From NCBI RefSeq assembly GCF_030813235.1, contig NZ_JAUSUB010000001.1, positions 310,001-374,000 of the forward strand: DNA of 64,000 bases, written 5' to 3'. Numbering within the stretch: the stretch's first letter is position 1; each line of letters opens with the position of its first letter. This stretch comes from Cytobacillus purgationiresistens. GTDB lineage: Bacteria > Bacillota > Bacilli > Bacillales > Cytobacillaceae. Under the pieces are notes generated by a model. The model was given only the letters and a program-made list of their open reading frames with translations, was not told where the DNA came from and ran no database searches. A program made the position numbers and the translations under genes. Positions 16,201-25,020 of the stretch are shown in pieces.

Positions 16201-17148
16201 TTGAAAAGTGAGACGATTGAAAAATACTCTCCATACATATCTTTTAATAGGGCAGAATGGTCAAATCTTCAAGCTACCCAAATCTCATTAAATGATATTG
16301 ATCTTAAGTCTCTGCAAGGAATAAATGAATGTTTATCATTAAAGGAAATCACAGAAATATATCTGCCATTATCTCAGTTAGTCAATTTATATTACTCGAG
16401 TACAAGAGAGCTTCATAAAACTCGCAATGCTTTTTTGAATGATAAAACAAAAAAGGTTCCTTATATCATTGGAATTGCCGGCAGTGTAGCCGTCGGGAAA
16501 AGTACTACTGCAAGAATCATTCAATACTTGATTTCACGATGGGCTGATCAACCAAAAGTTGAATTGGTAACGACTGACGGCTTTCTTTATCCGAATGAAA
16601 AGCTGGAGTCCAAAGGGTTGATGAAGAAAAAGGGATTCCCTGAAAGCTACGACGTGGCGAAGCTTTTTCGGTTTTTATCAGAATTGAAGTCAGGAAGAGC
16701 TGACGTATATGCTCCAGTGTATTCTCATTTAAAGTACGATGTTCTAATAGGAGAAAATCAGGATTTGTGCCAGCCAGATGTTGTAATTGTCGAAGGAATA
16801 AATGTTTTGCAGCCGCCTAAGCATAAAAAAAAGGGAGTGAAATCATTCGTTTCTGACTTTTTTGATTTTTCTTTGTATATTGATGCTGATGAAACTGACA
16901 TTGAAAGTTGGTATAAGGAGCGCTTTCATTTACTTCGAAGAACGGCATTTAAAAACCCTGAATCATATTTTGATAAGTTTGCAAAGATTTCCGAACATGC
17001 TGCATCTCAAGTGGCTGATCGTATATGGAGTGAAACGAACAGAGTGAACCTTATTGAAAATATTTTACCTACTAAAAATCGTGCTGACCTAATATTAAAA
17101 AAAGGTAAGAGACATGCGGTTACTGAGATTAAAGTTCGCAAGCTATAA
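16201..17148 (+). CDS. coaA: type I pantothenate kinase
   Basis: A 315-aa prokaryotic type I PanK that catalyses the first step of coenzyme A synthesis. Walker A is GSVAVGKST (94-102), followed by VELVTTDGFLYPNEKLESKGLM, GFPESYDV, VIVEGINVLQ, and the acidic helix DADETDIESWYKERF. The start is TTG 16201 after GAGAGG. Homology to CoaA begins within the first residues, so this start is sound. Monocistronic. Confidence 0.93.
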   Translation: MKSETIEKYSPYISFNRAEWSNLQATQISLNDIDLKSLQGINECLSLKEITEIYLPLSQLVNLYYSSTRELHKTRNAFLNDKTKKVPYIIGIAGSVAVGKSTTARIIQYLISRWADQPKVELVTTDGFLYPNEKLESKGLMKKKGFPESYDVAKLFRFLSELKSGRADVYAPVYSHLKYDVLIGENQDLCQPDVVIVEGINVLQPPKHKKKGVKSFVSDFFDFSLYIDADETDIESWYKERFHLLRRTAFKNPESYFDKFAKISEHAASQVADRIWSETNRVNLIENILPTKNRADLILKKGKRHAVTEIKVRKL

Positions 17149-17261
17149 CTTTTTATAGACAATAGGTAGACAGTTCAGGAACTCACAATTTTGATAGGCT
17201 AGTTAAACTCATAATACATATTTTTAAAAAAAATTAGATCAAAGACTTAAATATTAAGAAG

Positions 17262-17299
17262 AGGACCGTTGATTAATATTCAACGATCCTTTTCATTTT
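17262..17299 (+). terminator. terminator of coaA
   Basis: GGACCGTTGA pairs with TCAACGATCC (one internal mismatch) and is followed by TTTTCATTTT. It sits between two convergent genes. Confidence 0.75.
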
Positions 17300-18047
17300 A
17301 ACCCTTCTTTATTTTTGAAGGATTATTTATTTTATAGGTGATTTTTTCTTCTACGATGAACTCTTCCTCAGCATCCTTGCCTTTAGGGAGGCTCTTTTTA
17401 ACAATTTTACCGTCAAACTCTAATTGGTCACCTTTACTAAGTTCCTGCTTTTTGAGTGTGTTTGAATGTGAGCACCAGGCAAGTCCAACTTCTGTCTGTT
17501 CCTCTCCTTCAATCACAACATCTTCAAGCACAATGACTTCATCATTATCGTCTTTAAAATGATTCCAGCTTAAGCCGAATTGTTTCACCTTTGCTGAGAA
17601 ATGGACTTTGTCTTCCGGGAGCTCCAGCTTTTTCGGAGCTGGCCCCTTCTTCTTGGGCTGTTTTTTGGGTGCTGGTGCAGTTTTCGGTTTTTCTTTTACT
17701 TCTGTAACAGCTGGTTCACCTGCTGCAAGGAAAGCCTCTTTTCCAAAGCTTCCAGCCTGCATCTCCTTTAAGTAAGCTGGATGAATACAACTCAATTTTC
17801 CATCTTGGAATTCGATAATGATGGTATTCAAATCCTGTGTCTGGCCGTATACTTCATACCCAATAATTTTGACTAGTCGCTGGTGGGTTTTTTGCTTATA
17901 CCAAAATTCTTCTTTTGCTGTTAAACCCCATTCCTTCAGCTTTTCATAATAATGGGTTTCGTTATCAAAAACTTCATATTCACCTAGAGGGGGATAATAG
18001 CTTGTTTGATTGGCATCCTCAATATGAGGCAATGTGATTGCTGCCAT
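17298..18047 (-). CDS. uncharacterised protein with Lys/Pro-rich linker
   Basis: A 249-aa soluble protein. The N-terminal part (residues 1-110) holds WYKQKTHQRLVKIIGYEVYGQ and IIEFQDGKLSCIHPAYLKEMQ. A low-complexity basic linker follows (about 120-140, APAPKKQPKKKGPAPKK). The C-terminal part (150-235) is beta-rich (KVKQFGLSWNHFKD.. GDQLEFDGKIVKK), possibly an OB-like fold. AAAGGAG precedes the ATG. I do not recognise the family. It is convergent with coaA. Confidence 0.6.
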   Translation of the reverse strand: MAAITLPHIEDANQTSYYPPLGEYEVFDNETHYYEKLKEWGLTAKEEFWYKQKTHQRLVKIIGYEVYGQTQDLNTIIIEFQDGKLSCIHPAYLKEMQAGSFGKEAFLAAGEPAVTEVKEKPKTAPAPKKQPKKKGPAPKKLELPEDKVHFSAKVKQFGLSWNHFKDDNDEVIVLEDVVIEGEEQTEVGLAWCSHSNTLKKQELSKGDQLEFDGKIVKKSLPKGKDAEEEFIVEEKITYKINNPSKIKKG

Positions 18048-18175
18048 TATAGATTCACTCCTTTGTTCTACTTTTTTATTTTATATGAATGAATAAGGTT
18101 TAGGAATTGATATATAGAATATATTTAGTAATATTAACTTATAAAGAGAAAAAATGAAATAAAAGGAGATTTTCC

Positions 18176-19963
18176 ATGACTACATACAAAAGCCGTGAAG
18201 ATGTGCCATTAAATGAAAAATGGAATGTGGACGATATTTATGCGAATGCATCTATTTGGCAGCAGGATTATAAGGAAATTGCTGAAATTGCAGATGCCCT
18301 AAAAAAGTTTGATGGACAAATTAACAATGGTTCTTCACTTTTTCAATTTTTAAAGAAACAAGAAGAATTGTCTTTTTTATTTGGCAAGCTGTATGCATAC
18401 GCCATGTTAAAATCTGATGAAGATACGAGAAATACCCATCATCAGTCATTAGTGGATCAAGCCAAACAGCTGAGCGTTAAGGTTAGTTCAGCCACTTCTT
18501 TTTTCATGCCTTTCCTATTGAGCTTGGAGGAGAAGACATTAAAGGGATATTTAGCTGAAGAGGAAGGTTTGAAATATTTTGAAGAGGACTTATTAGAGTC
18601 TTTTCGTTACAAGCCGCATGTTTTATCAAAAGAACAAGAAGAAATCCTTTCTCAGCTGGGTGAATCATTATCTGCACCTTCCAACACGTTTAGTATGATC
18701 AATAATGCAGATATCAAATTTGGGGACGTTACTGATGAAATGGGGGATAAGGTAGAGTTAACACGAGGCATGTATGCAAAACTGATTGAACATGAGGATC
18801 GCGAAAAAAGGAAGGAAGCTTATCAAGCTTACTACCAGCCTTATCTTCAATTGAAAAATACAATCGCATCAACATTGTCTGCTGCTATAAAAAATAATGT
18901 TACAACATCAAAGCTTCGCCAATATCCTTCTGCTTTAGAAAAATCATTATTTGGCGATCAAGTGCCGAGAGAGGTTTATGAGAATTTAATTCTGACAACT
19001 AAAAAAAATATTGCTCCGCTGCATCAATATACGAAGTTGAGAAAGGAGAAGCTGGGGTTAGATGATCTCAGGCAATATGATTTAAGTGCACCGCTCGTAA
19101 AAGGTGTGGACTTAAAAATATCTTATGATGAAGCCTTTGACACAATGTGTGAAGCGTTGGTACCATTAGGTAGTGATTACATTAACGTCTTGAAGGAGTT
19201 CAAAGAATCTCGCTATATTGACGTTCGGGAAACAAAAGGGAAGCGTTCAGGTGCATATAATTTAGGTGTGTATGGTGTTCATCCATTTATTTTATTAAAC
19301 CATCGCGATGATTTGGATAGTTTATTTACCTTGGCGCATGAATGCGGACACGGGGTACATAGCAAGCTCAGCTCTCAGCATCAGCCGCAAATTACAGCCC
19401 GCTACAGTATTTTTGTCGCAGAAGTGGCATCTACTGTTAATGAGGTGCTATTGATTAAGTACTTGTTAAATAAAGAAGAAGATACTACGATTCGCAAACA
19501 TTTACTCAATCATTTTATCGATCAATTTAAGGGAACCTTCTTTACTCAAGTCATGTTTGCTGAATTTGAAAAAATCACTCATGAGATGGCAGAAGAAGGG
19601 AAGCCATTGAATGCGGAAGTATTTAATGACGTATATGAAAAGCTGTTTAAGGAGTATCATGGAGATGAACTGGTATTTAATGAGGAAGTAAAATATGGCT
19701 GGTCGCGCATCCCTCATTTTTATCGCCCGTTTTACGTCTATAAATATGCAACAGGCTATGCATCAGCGATTCAGCTTGCTACCAAAATCCTTGAAGGTGA
19801 TCAGGATGTCCTTGCTTCTTACTTGGAATTCTTAAAAAGCGGAAGCGCAGATTATCCGCTGGAATTATTAAAGAAAACAGGGGTGGATTTAACGGCCCCG
19901 CAACCAATTGAGAATTCTTTAAATACGTTTAAAGAACTGGTAGAAGAATTCTCAGAACTATAA
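18176..19963 (+). CDS. pepF: oligoendopeptidase F
   Basis: A 595-aa M3-family zinc metallopeptidase that cleaves short peptides in the cytoplasm. The zinc motif is HECGH (388-392) in FTLAHECGHGVHS, with the third ligand Glu about 25 residues later in FVAEVASTVNE. The N-terminal helical domain (about 1-200) closes over the substrate channel. AAAGGAG precedes the ATG. The flavin reductase gene begins 38 bases after its stop. Confidence 0.93.
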   Translation: MTTYKSREDVPLNEKWNVDDIYANASIWQQDYKEIAEIADALKKFDGQINNGSSLFQFLKKQEELSFLFGKLYAYAMLKSDEDTRNTHHQSLVDQAKQLSVKVSSATSFFMPFLLSLEEKTLKGYLAEEEGLKYFEEDLLESFRYKPHVLSKEQEEILSQLGESLSAPSNTFSMINNADIKFGDVTDEMGDKVELTRGMYAKLIEHEDREKRKEAYQAYYQPYLQLKNTIASTLSAAIKNNVTTSKLRQYPSALEKSLFGDQVPREVYENLILTTKKNIAPLHQYTKLRKEKLGLDDLRQYDLSAPLVKGVDLKISYDEAFDTMCEALVPLGSDYINVLKEFKESRYIDVRETKGKRSGAYNLGVYGVHPFILLNHRDDLDSLFTLAHECGHGVHSKLSSQHQPQITARYSIFVAEVASTVNEVLLIKYLLNKEEDTTIRKHLLNHFIDQFKGTFFTQVMFAEFEKITHEMAEEGKPLNAEVFNDVYEKLFKEYHGDELVFNEEVKYGWSRIPHFYRPFYVYKYATGYASAIQLATKILEGDQDVLASYLEFLKSGSADYPLELLKKTGVDLTAPQPIENSLNTFKELVEEFSEL

Positions 19964-20001
19964 AAATCTATGAAGCTGTTTTGGAAGGTGTGGTTTGTTA
20001 T

Positions 20002-20487
20002 ATGTCCAATACCGATCGTTTTAAAGAGATAATGGGAAATTATCCAACAGGAGTAACTGTTGTTACAACGACTGATGAAAAAGGGATGCCATTGGGGCTG
20101 ACAGTCAATTCTTTTGCATCAGTATCCTTAGATCCATTATTAGTTCTTTGGTCAATTGATCATAAAGTAAATTCTAAAAAAGTATTTGAAACATCGGGAA
20201 AATTTGCAGTACATGTTTTAGCAAGCGATCAGGCTGACATATGTTCCTTGTTTGCGAGCAAAGGCATTGACCGTTTTAAAAACTGTGAATGGAGCTTATC
20301 TGATCATAATCTGCCAATTATTAAGGGTGCAGCAGGCGTGTTGCAATGCACCAGCTATAAAACGGTTGAAGCAGGCGATCATACAATTTTAATTGGTGAA
20401 GTAATCGATATTGAGAGTGCAGAAAAAGAACCGCTACTTTATCACAAAAGAAAATTCGCAGGGATTCCTGAAGGATTTTATCAATAA
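20002..20487 (+). CDS. flavin reductase family protein, copy 1
   Basis: A 161-aa flavin reductase-like (FMN-binding split barrel) protein. Landmarks are GNYPTGVTVVTT, GLTVNSFASVSLDPLLVLWSI, FAVHVLAS and the FKNCEW/GDHTILIGEV segment of this family. The frame is open to 19981, but ATG 20002 after GGAAGGTG matches the start of the second copy at 33962. Hand alignment of the two proteins is ungapped with about 70% identity. It likely supplies reduced flavin to a monooxygenase, but no partner is adjacent. Confidence 0.85.
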   Translation: MSNTDRFKEIMGNYPTGVTVVTTTDEKGMPLGLTVNSFASVSLDPLLVLWSIDHKVNSKKVFETSGKFAVHVLASDQADICSLFASKGIDRFKNCEWSLSDHNLPIIKGAAGVLQCTSYKTVEAGDHTILIGEVIDIESAEKEPLLYHKRKFAGIPEGFYQ

Positions 20488-20501
20488 CATTATTAAAAGA
20501 G

Positions 20502-20533
20502 AAGAGACGATCTTACATTATCGTCTTTTCTTT
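20502..20533 (+). terminator. terminator after flavin reductase copy 1
   Basis: AGACGAT and ATCGTCT pair perfectly around an 8-nt loop, followed by TTTCTTT. Confidence 0.85.
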
Positions 20534-20562
20534 ATGAAATCTAATAGAAAAAGGTGTGTACT

Positions 20563-21714
20563 ATGAAAACCTATATAGTGATTGGTGCAGGCATTCTAGG
20601 CGCCTCAACAGCCTATCATTTGGCAAAGTCAGGTGAAAATGTAATCCTGATGGATCGTCAGGACCCGGGACAGGCAACTGAAGCCGCGGCTGGCATTGTC
20701 TGTCCATGGCTTTCTCAGCGAAGGAATAAAGCATGGTATTCACTCGCTAAGAATGGAGCTAAATACTATGCAGAATTGATTCCTCAGCTTGAGAGAGATG
20801 CTGAAGCGGATACCGGCTATAAAAAGGTGGGGGCAATTAGCATTCATACAGATGAAGCTAAATTAGCTAAGATGGAGGAACGTGTGCATAAGAGGAGAGA
20901 AGATGCACCTGAGATTGGTGACATCCAGCAATTATCCGGAAAGGCAACGAATGAATTGTTTCCGCCTCTGTCTGCCGATTATTCATCGGTACAGGTAAGT
21001 GGCGCTGCACGTGTAAATGGCAAATTGCTCCGTAAAGCACTTATTCAAGGTGCAGAGAAATATGGCGCTACTGTCATTCATGGTGAAGCCAGTATCGCCA
21101 TGAATGAGCGAATCATCATTGGTGCAAAAGTAAACGGAGAATTATATAAAGCCGAAAAGGTTATTGTCACTGCGGGTGTATGGGCAAAAGAATTATTTAA
21201 GCCACTCGGAATCGACTTCCATGTTACTGCCCAAAAAGCGCAGATTATTCATCTTCATCTCCCTGATACTGAAACGGATGACTGGCCAGTAGTCCAGCCT
21301 CCCAATAACCAATACATCCTTACCTTTGATAAAGGAAAAGTGGTTGTAGGGGCAACACACGAGGATGAACATAATTTTGATACACGGGTGACTGCTGGCG
21401 GGCTGCATGAAGTTTTACATAAAGCATTAACTTCCGCTCCAGGTTTAGAACATAGCACAGTCACAGATACGAAGGTTGGCTTTCGTCCATTTACACCGGG
21501 CTTCTTACCCGTTATAGGCCAGCTTCCAGGATATGCAGGATTATTAGCTGCAAACGGACTTGGTGCTTCGGGGCTAACAACGGGTCCATTTCTAGGAGCG
21601 CAGCTGGCAAAGCTCGCGAAAGAAGAAGAGTTGGATATTGATTTATCATTATATGATATAGGTCAAGCAGCTGAAAGTTGTGAACCGATAAGTGAACTTG
21701 ATTCATATTTGTGA
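20563..21714 (+). CDS. FAD-dependent amine/amino-acid oxidoreductase (DAO family)
   Basis: A 383-aa flavoprotein of the D-amino acid oxidase/DadA/glycine oxidase superfamily. The Rossmann motif is VIGAGILGASTAYHLAKSG (residues ~6-24), followed by LMDRQ, the substrate-domain R/Y region, and the C-terminal FAD contact GFRPFTPGFLPVIGQLPG..LLAANGLGASGLTTGP. The upstream GTG 20554 overlaps the ribosome binding site (AAAGGTG), so ATG 20563 is preferred. Which amine it oxidises cannot be told. No thi or dad gene is adjacent. Confidence 0.8.
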   Translation: MKTYIVIGAGILGASTAYHLAKSGENVILMDRQDPGQATEAAAGIVCPWLSQRRNKAWYSLAKNGAKYYAELIPQLERDAEADTGYKKVGAISIHTDEAKLAKMEERVHKRREDAPEIGDIQQLSGKATNELFPPLSADYSSVQVSGAARVNGKLLRKALIQGAEKYGATVIHGEASIAMNERIIIGAKVNGELYKAEKVIVTAGVWAKELFKPLGIDFHVTAQKAQIIHLHLPDTETDDWPVVQPPNNQYILTFDKGKVVVGATHEDEHNFDTRVTAGGLHEVLHKALTSAPGLEHSTVTDTKVGFRPFTPGFLPVIGQLPGYAGLLAANGLGASGLTTGPFLGAQLAKLAKEEELDIDLSLYDIGQAAESCEPISELDSYL

Positions 21715-21995
21715 AGTGTGCTTTCGTCATTTTTTCGATCATAACACAAGGAGAGCGGCTTTATTGTCACGGGGTCTCAATTCTGAGGGGAAGTCAATTT
21801 TTTGTTCTTAAATAACAGGAACTTAGCAGTTCGATTAAGACTTGTTTCGTAACAAAAATACAATGAACCGCGGAAAAGAGCAATGACTTTTTGCCAATAA
21901 CAGTAATGTTTATTTTATAATAAAAAACAAAAAAATATTAAATCTCTTGTAAAACGAAAATAGCTGAACAATACACTTTCTAAGGTAGAATAAAT

Positions 21996-22035
21996 AACAG
22001 CAAAAGAGTACCCATTTAGGTACTCTTTTGTTGTT
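21996..22035 (-). terminator. terminator of the aldo/keto reductase gene
   Basis: A 17-bp stem (AACAGCAAAAGAGTACC / GGTACTCTTTTGTTGTT, one mismatch) with a 6-nt loop. Read on the minus strand it is followed by TTATTTATT. The rest of 21715-22088 is AT-rich and shows nothing I can name. Confidence 0.8.
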
Positions 22036-22088
22036 ATTACCATATTTAATCATGTTTTTTACTTACAAATAATGATTTGTCTTTCTAT

Positions 22089-22913
22089 TTATCTCATATT
22101 CATATCGCTTGGGTCCGGACCTTTTCGTTCATCGCGATTCAATTGATTGATCTGCTCCATTTCTTCAGCAGACAGTTCAAAATCAAATACTTCAAAGTTT
22201 TCTTCAATTCTTGCTGGTGTAACTGATTTCGGAATGACAATTGTGTTGTTTTGTAAATGCCAGCGCAGTACCACCTGTGCAGCTGTTTTATTATGTGTAT
22301 GAGCAATCGTTTGAATGGACTCAAGTTGAAGAACTTCTCCACCTTGTTGTAGCGGGCTCCATGCTTCTACAAAAATATCATGTTTAGCACAGAAATCCTT
22401 TAGGTCATTCTGAGCTAAAAATGGATGGCATTCAATTTGGTTTAACACAGGTTTTACTGTACATTGCTCAAGAATTTTCTCTAAATGCTCAATATGGAAG
22501 TTGCAAACGCCAATCGCTTTTACTTTTCCATCATGATATAGTTTTTCTAATGCTTTATATGTATCAACATACTCATCAAATTGAGGAGTTGGCCAATGAA
22601 CTAAATATAAATCTACATAATCAAGGCCAAGTCTTTCTAAGCTTTCATCGAAGGCACGCAGTGTATTTTCATAGCCATGATCAGTGTTCCACACCTTTGT
22701 TGTGATGAATAGCTCTTCACGAGAGACGGATGAATCATTAATGGCTTTGCCCACTCCAATTTCATTTTGATATATCATGGCAGTATCGATTGAGCGATAG
22801 CCCGTTTCAAGTGCTTTTGCAACCGCTTTTGTTGCTTCATTATCTTCAACCTGCCAAACGCCAAAACCTAGCTGCGGCATTTTTAATCCATTATTTAATG
22901 TAACTTCATTCAT
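22089..22913 (-). CDS. aldo/keto reductase
   Basis: A 274-aa NADPH-dependent (alpha/beta)8 reductase of the YtbE/YvgN type that reduces aldehydes such as glyoxals. The catalytic tetrad is visible: Asp and Tyr in SIDTAMIYQNE, Lys in FITTKVW, and His in YLVHWP. The cofactor segment IPKSVTPARIEENFEVFDF lies near residue 230. AAAGGAG precedes the ATG. Likely a stress or detoxification enzyme. Confidence 0.9.
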   Translation of the reverse strand: MNEVTLNNGLKMPQLGFGVWQVEDNEATKAVAKALETGYRSIDTAMIYQNEIGVGKAINDSSVSREELFITTKVWNTDHGYENTLRAFDESLERLGLDYVDLYLVHWPTPQFDEYVDTYKALEKLYHDGKVKAIGVCNFHIEHLEKILEQCTVKPVLNQIECHPFLAQNDLKDFCAKHDIFVEAWSPLQQGGEVLQLESIQTIAHTHNKTAAQVVLRWHLQNNTIVIPKSVTPARIEENFEVFDFELSAEEMEQINQLNRDERKGPDPSDMNMR

Positions 22914-23088
22914 CTGACATTTCTCCTTTTAAAAAAGATAATTGCTCTTTGCTTATTATTTCATATTAACTAATTTTTTCAAAATGAAAAATCCTGAACA
23001 AACAAAGTTTCCAGTCATTTTATTTTTCTAACACTTCATTTCGCGATATCATTATAATAAATACATATAGGCAGGAGGGATTGTTTTA

Positions 23089-23757
23089 ATGAAAACCGCG
23101 TTAATTGCTGGTTCTACTGGACTTGTAGGGAATGAATTGCTGAAACTGCTTTTAAATAAAGCAGATTATGATAAAGTGTATGCCTTAGTAAGGAGACCGC
23201 TAAATATACAGCACCCTAAATTGATAGAAGTTGATTGTGATTTTAACAACCTTGAGAACGTGAAAGATTATTTTGCCGTTAATGATGTGTATTGCTGTTT
23301 AGGAACAACGATCAAAAAGGCAAAAACGAAAGATGCGATGTACAAAATAGATGTGGATTACCCTTACAAAATGGGAAAGCTTGCTGTAGAAAAAGAGGTA
23401 AACCATTTTATAATTATTAGTTCAATGAATGCAAATGCCCGTTCGAAACTATTCTATCCAAGAATTAAAGGATTGCTTGAAGATAAATTAAAGACTCTTC
23501 CACTCCATACGCTATCTATCGTAAGGCCCTCGCTTATACTAGGCAATCGAAGTGAAAAAAGATTCGGCGAAAAAGTGGGGATGAACACATATAAAATTCT
23601 TTCACACTTTCTAAGCGAACAGTCAAAGAATAAATTAGCTATAGAGGCTAGAGATGTTGCGGTAGCAATGGCTGCACTTGCTAAACGGGATTCCGAGGGT
23701 CTGATGGTTTGCTCTTCACAGGATATGGCAGAGATTGTGAAGCAGACAAAAAAATAA
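23089..23757 (+). CDS. NAD(P)-binding atypical SDR protein
   Basis: A 222-aa Rossmann-fold protein with GSTGLVGNELLKLLL at residues 8-22, RRP after the second strand, CLGTTIKKAKTKDAM, IISSMNANARSKLFYPRIKG and IVRPSLILG. This layout is that of the small HTATIP2/YtfG-like oxidoreductases. The SSMNA..Y..K arrangement stands in for the SDR Ser-Tyr-Lys set. GGAGGG precedes the ATG. The substrate is unknown and the gene stands alone. Confidence 0.75.
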   Translation: MKTALIAGSTGLVGNELLKLLLNKADYDKVYALVRRPLNIQHPKLIEVDCDFNNLENVKDYFAVNDVYCCLGTTIKKAKTKDAMYKIDVDYPYKMGKLAVEKEVNHFIIISSMNANARSKLFYPRIKGLLEDKLKTLPLHTLSIVRPSLILGNRSEKRFGEKVGMNTYKILSHFLSEQSKNKLAIEARDVAVAMAALAKRDSEGLMVCSSQDMAEIVKQTKK

Positions 23758-23900
23758 GCGCGGGCATAAACTTTTGCTAAACGAAGGAAATCATTTGGCT
23801 TTTTCCCTTTTGCATAATCATCTATAATAAGTAAATGCAGTATTTTCTGATTATTGGACCTTCGTAAAACAATCTTAAACGATCAAAAGGGGATGATGAT

Positions 23901-24743
23901 TTGGATAAGATAAAGAACATCTCAGAAGAATTGAAAGAGTGGATAATCCATACTTTACAAAGCGGAGTAAGCCCTTTAGCGATATGCAATGGCTTGATAA
24001 AAAAAGGGTTTGACCCTAAATTTGCATATGAAACTTTATTCGAAATTGTTGGAAATGGATCCGTAACAAATATAAACCACGCTTACCAATACGAACCTAT
24101 CCATATCTCAGATCAGGGGAACATACTACATACATCTGATCGAGAGGTCTATATCCGAGCCAAGAGTATAAAGCCCGTGATTATTCAATTCGAAAATGTG
24201 TTAAGTGATGATGAATGTAATCTGCTAATCCAGCTTGCAAAAGACCGCTTACAGCCATCAAAAGTAATTGATGCAAACTCCGGTGCAGAAAAAGCAGCAG
24301 CAGGGAGAACGAGTAAAGGGATGTATTTTCGACTGCAAGAAAATGAGCTCATTGCTAAAATAGAGCGTAGAATTGCGGAAATTACAAACTACCCATTAGT
24401 GAATGGAGAGGGCTTACAAGTTCTAAATTATCAAATCGGTGAAGAATACAAAGGACATTATGATTTCTTCCCAGAAAAAAAGGTCGATCCTTCTAAAGGC
24501 GGGCAGCGGATCGCAACCATGCTTCTGTACTTAAATGATGTAGAAGCGGGAGGAGAAACCATTTTTCCAAAAACAGGACAATTAATTGTTCCAAGAAGAG
24601 GGTCAGCTGTTTTTTTCCACTATGGAAACAGCTTAGGTGAAGTGGATCGTCTTTCACTCCATTCAAGCATCCCAGTTGAATCGGGTGAAAAGTGGGTCGC
24701 AACCAAGTGGATACGCCAGCATAATATTTACCATGGTGCATGA
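23901..24743 (+). CDS. 2OG-Fe(II) oxygenase, prolyl-4-hydroxylase-type
   Basis: A 280-aa protein. Residues ~1-70 form a helical N-terminal part, and residues ~90-275 form a P4H domain that opens with IIQFENVLSDDECNLLIQLAK. The Fe(II) ligands are His and Asp in GHYDFF and a distal His in LSLHSSIPV; the 2-oxoglutarate Lys is in GEKWVATKWIR. The start is TTG 23901, eight bases after AAAGGGG. Bacillus P4H homologues are known to act on collagen-like or other proline peptides. No obvious target is adjacent. Confidence 0.85.
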   Translation: MDKIKNISEELKEWIIHTLQSGVSPLAICNGLIKKGFDPKFAYETLFEIVGNGSVTNINHAYQYEPIHISDQGNILHTSDREVYIRAKSIKPVIIQFENVLSDDECNLLIQLAKDRLQPSKVIDANSGAEKAAAGRTSKGMYFRLQENELIAKIERRIAEITNYPLVNGEGLQVLNYQIGEEYKGHYDFFPEKKVDPSKGGQRIATMLLYLNDVEAGGETIFPKTGQLIVPRRGSAVFFHYGNSLGEVDRLSLHSSIPVESGEKWVATKWIRQHNIYHGA

Positions 24744-24748
24744 AAAAG

Positions 24749-24777
24749 CCGGAAAGCATTTGCTTTCCGGTTTTATT
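24749..24777 (+). terminator. terminator of the P4H-type gene
   Basis: CCGGAAAGC and GCTTTCCGG pair perfectly with a 4-nt loop, followed by TTTTATT. Its right edge overlaps the stop codon of the convergent small gene. Confidence 0.9.
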
Positions 24778-24952
24778 AGATTTCAGATTTCAATTTATGC
24801 AAATTCCTTAGCTCTTCTTCAATCTCCTGCATTCTTGCCTCTTGCTTCTCAACTGAACGTCCGAATGATTCCAGCTTTTCGATATCATCTTGCAGGCGAA
24901 TATAGTCCATCTTTAATTCTGTCATTTGTGCTTCAATCTCTTTAAGAGTCAT
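24776..24952 (-). CDS. SE1832 family small coiled-coil protein
   Basis: A 58-aa protein, MTLKEIEAQMTELKMDYIRL followed by a strongly heptad-patterned acidic/basic helix (DDIEKLESF, QEARMQEIEEELRNLHKLKSEI). It matches what I remember of the short SE1832 family of Bacilli. ATG 24952 follows GGTGAC. Convergent with the P4H-type gene. Function unknown. Confidence 0.7.
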   Translation of the reverse strand: MTLKEIEAQMTELKMDYIRLQDDIEKLESFGRSVEKQEARMQEIEEELRNLHKLKSEI

Positions 24953-25020
24953 ATCATGTCACCACACTTCATTCAATATATCCTATAGTTTAGCTTAAAT
25001 AATTCAATAAATCTATTGGA

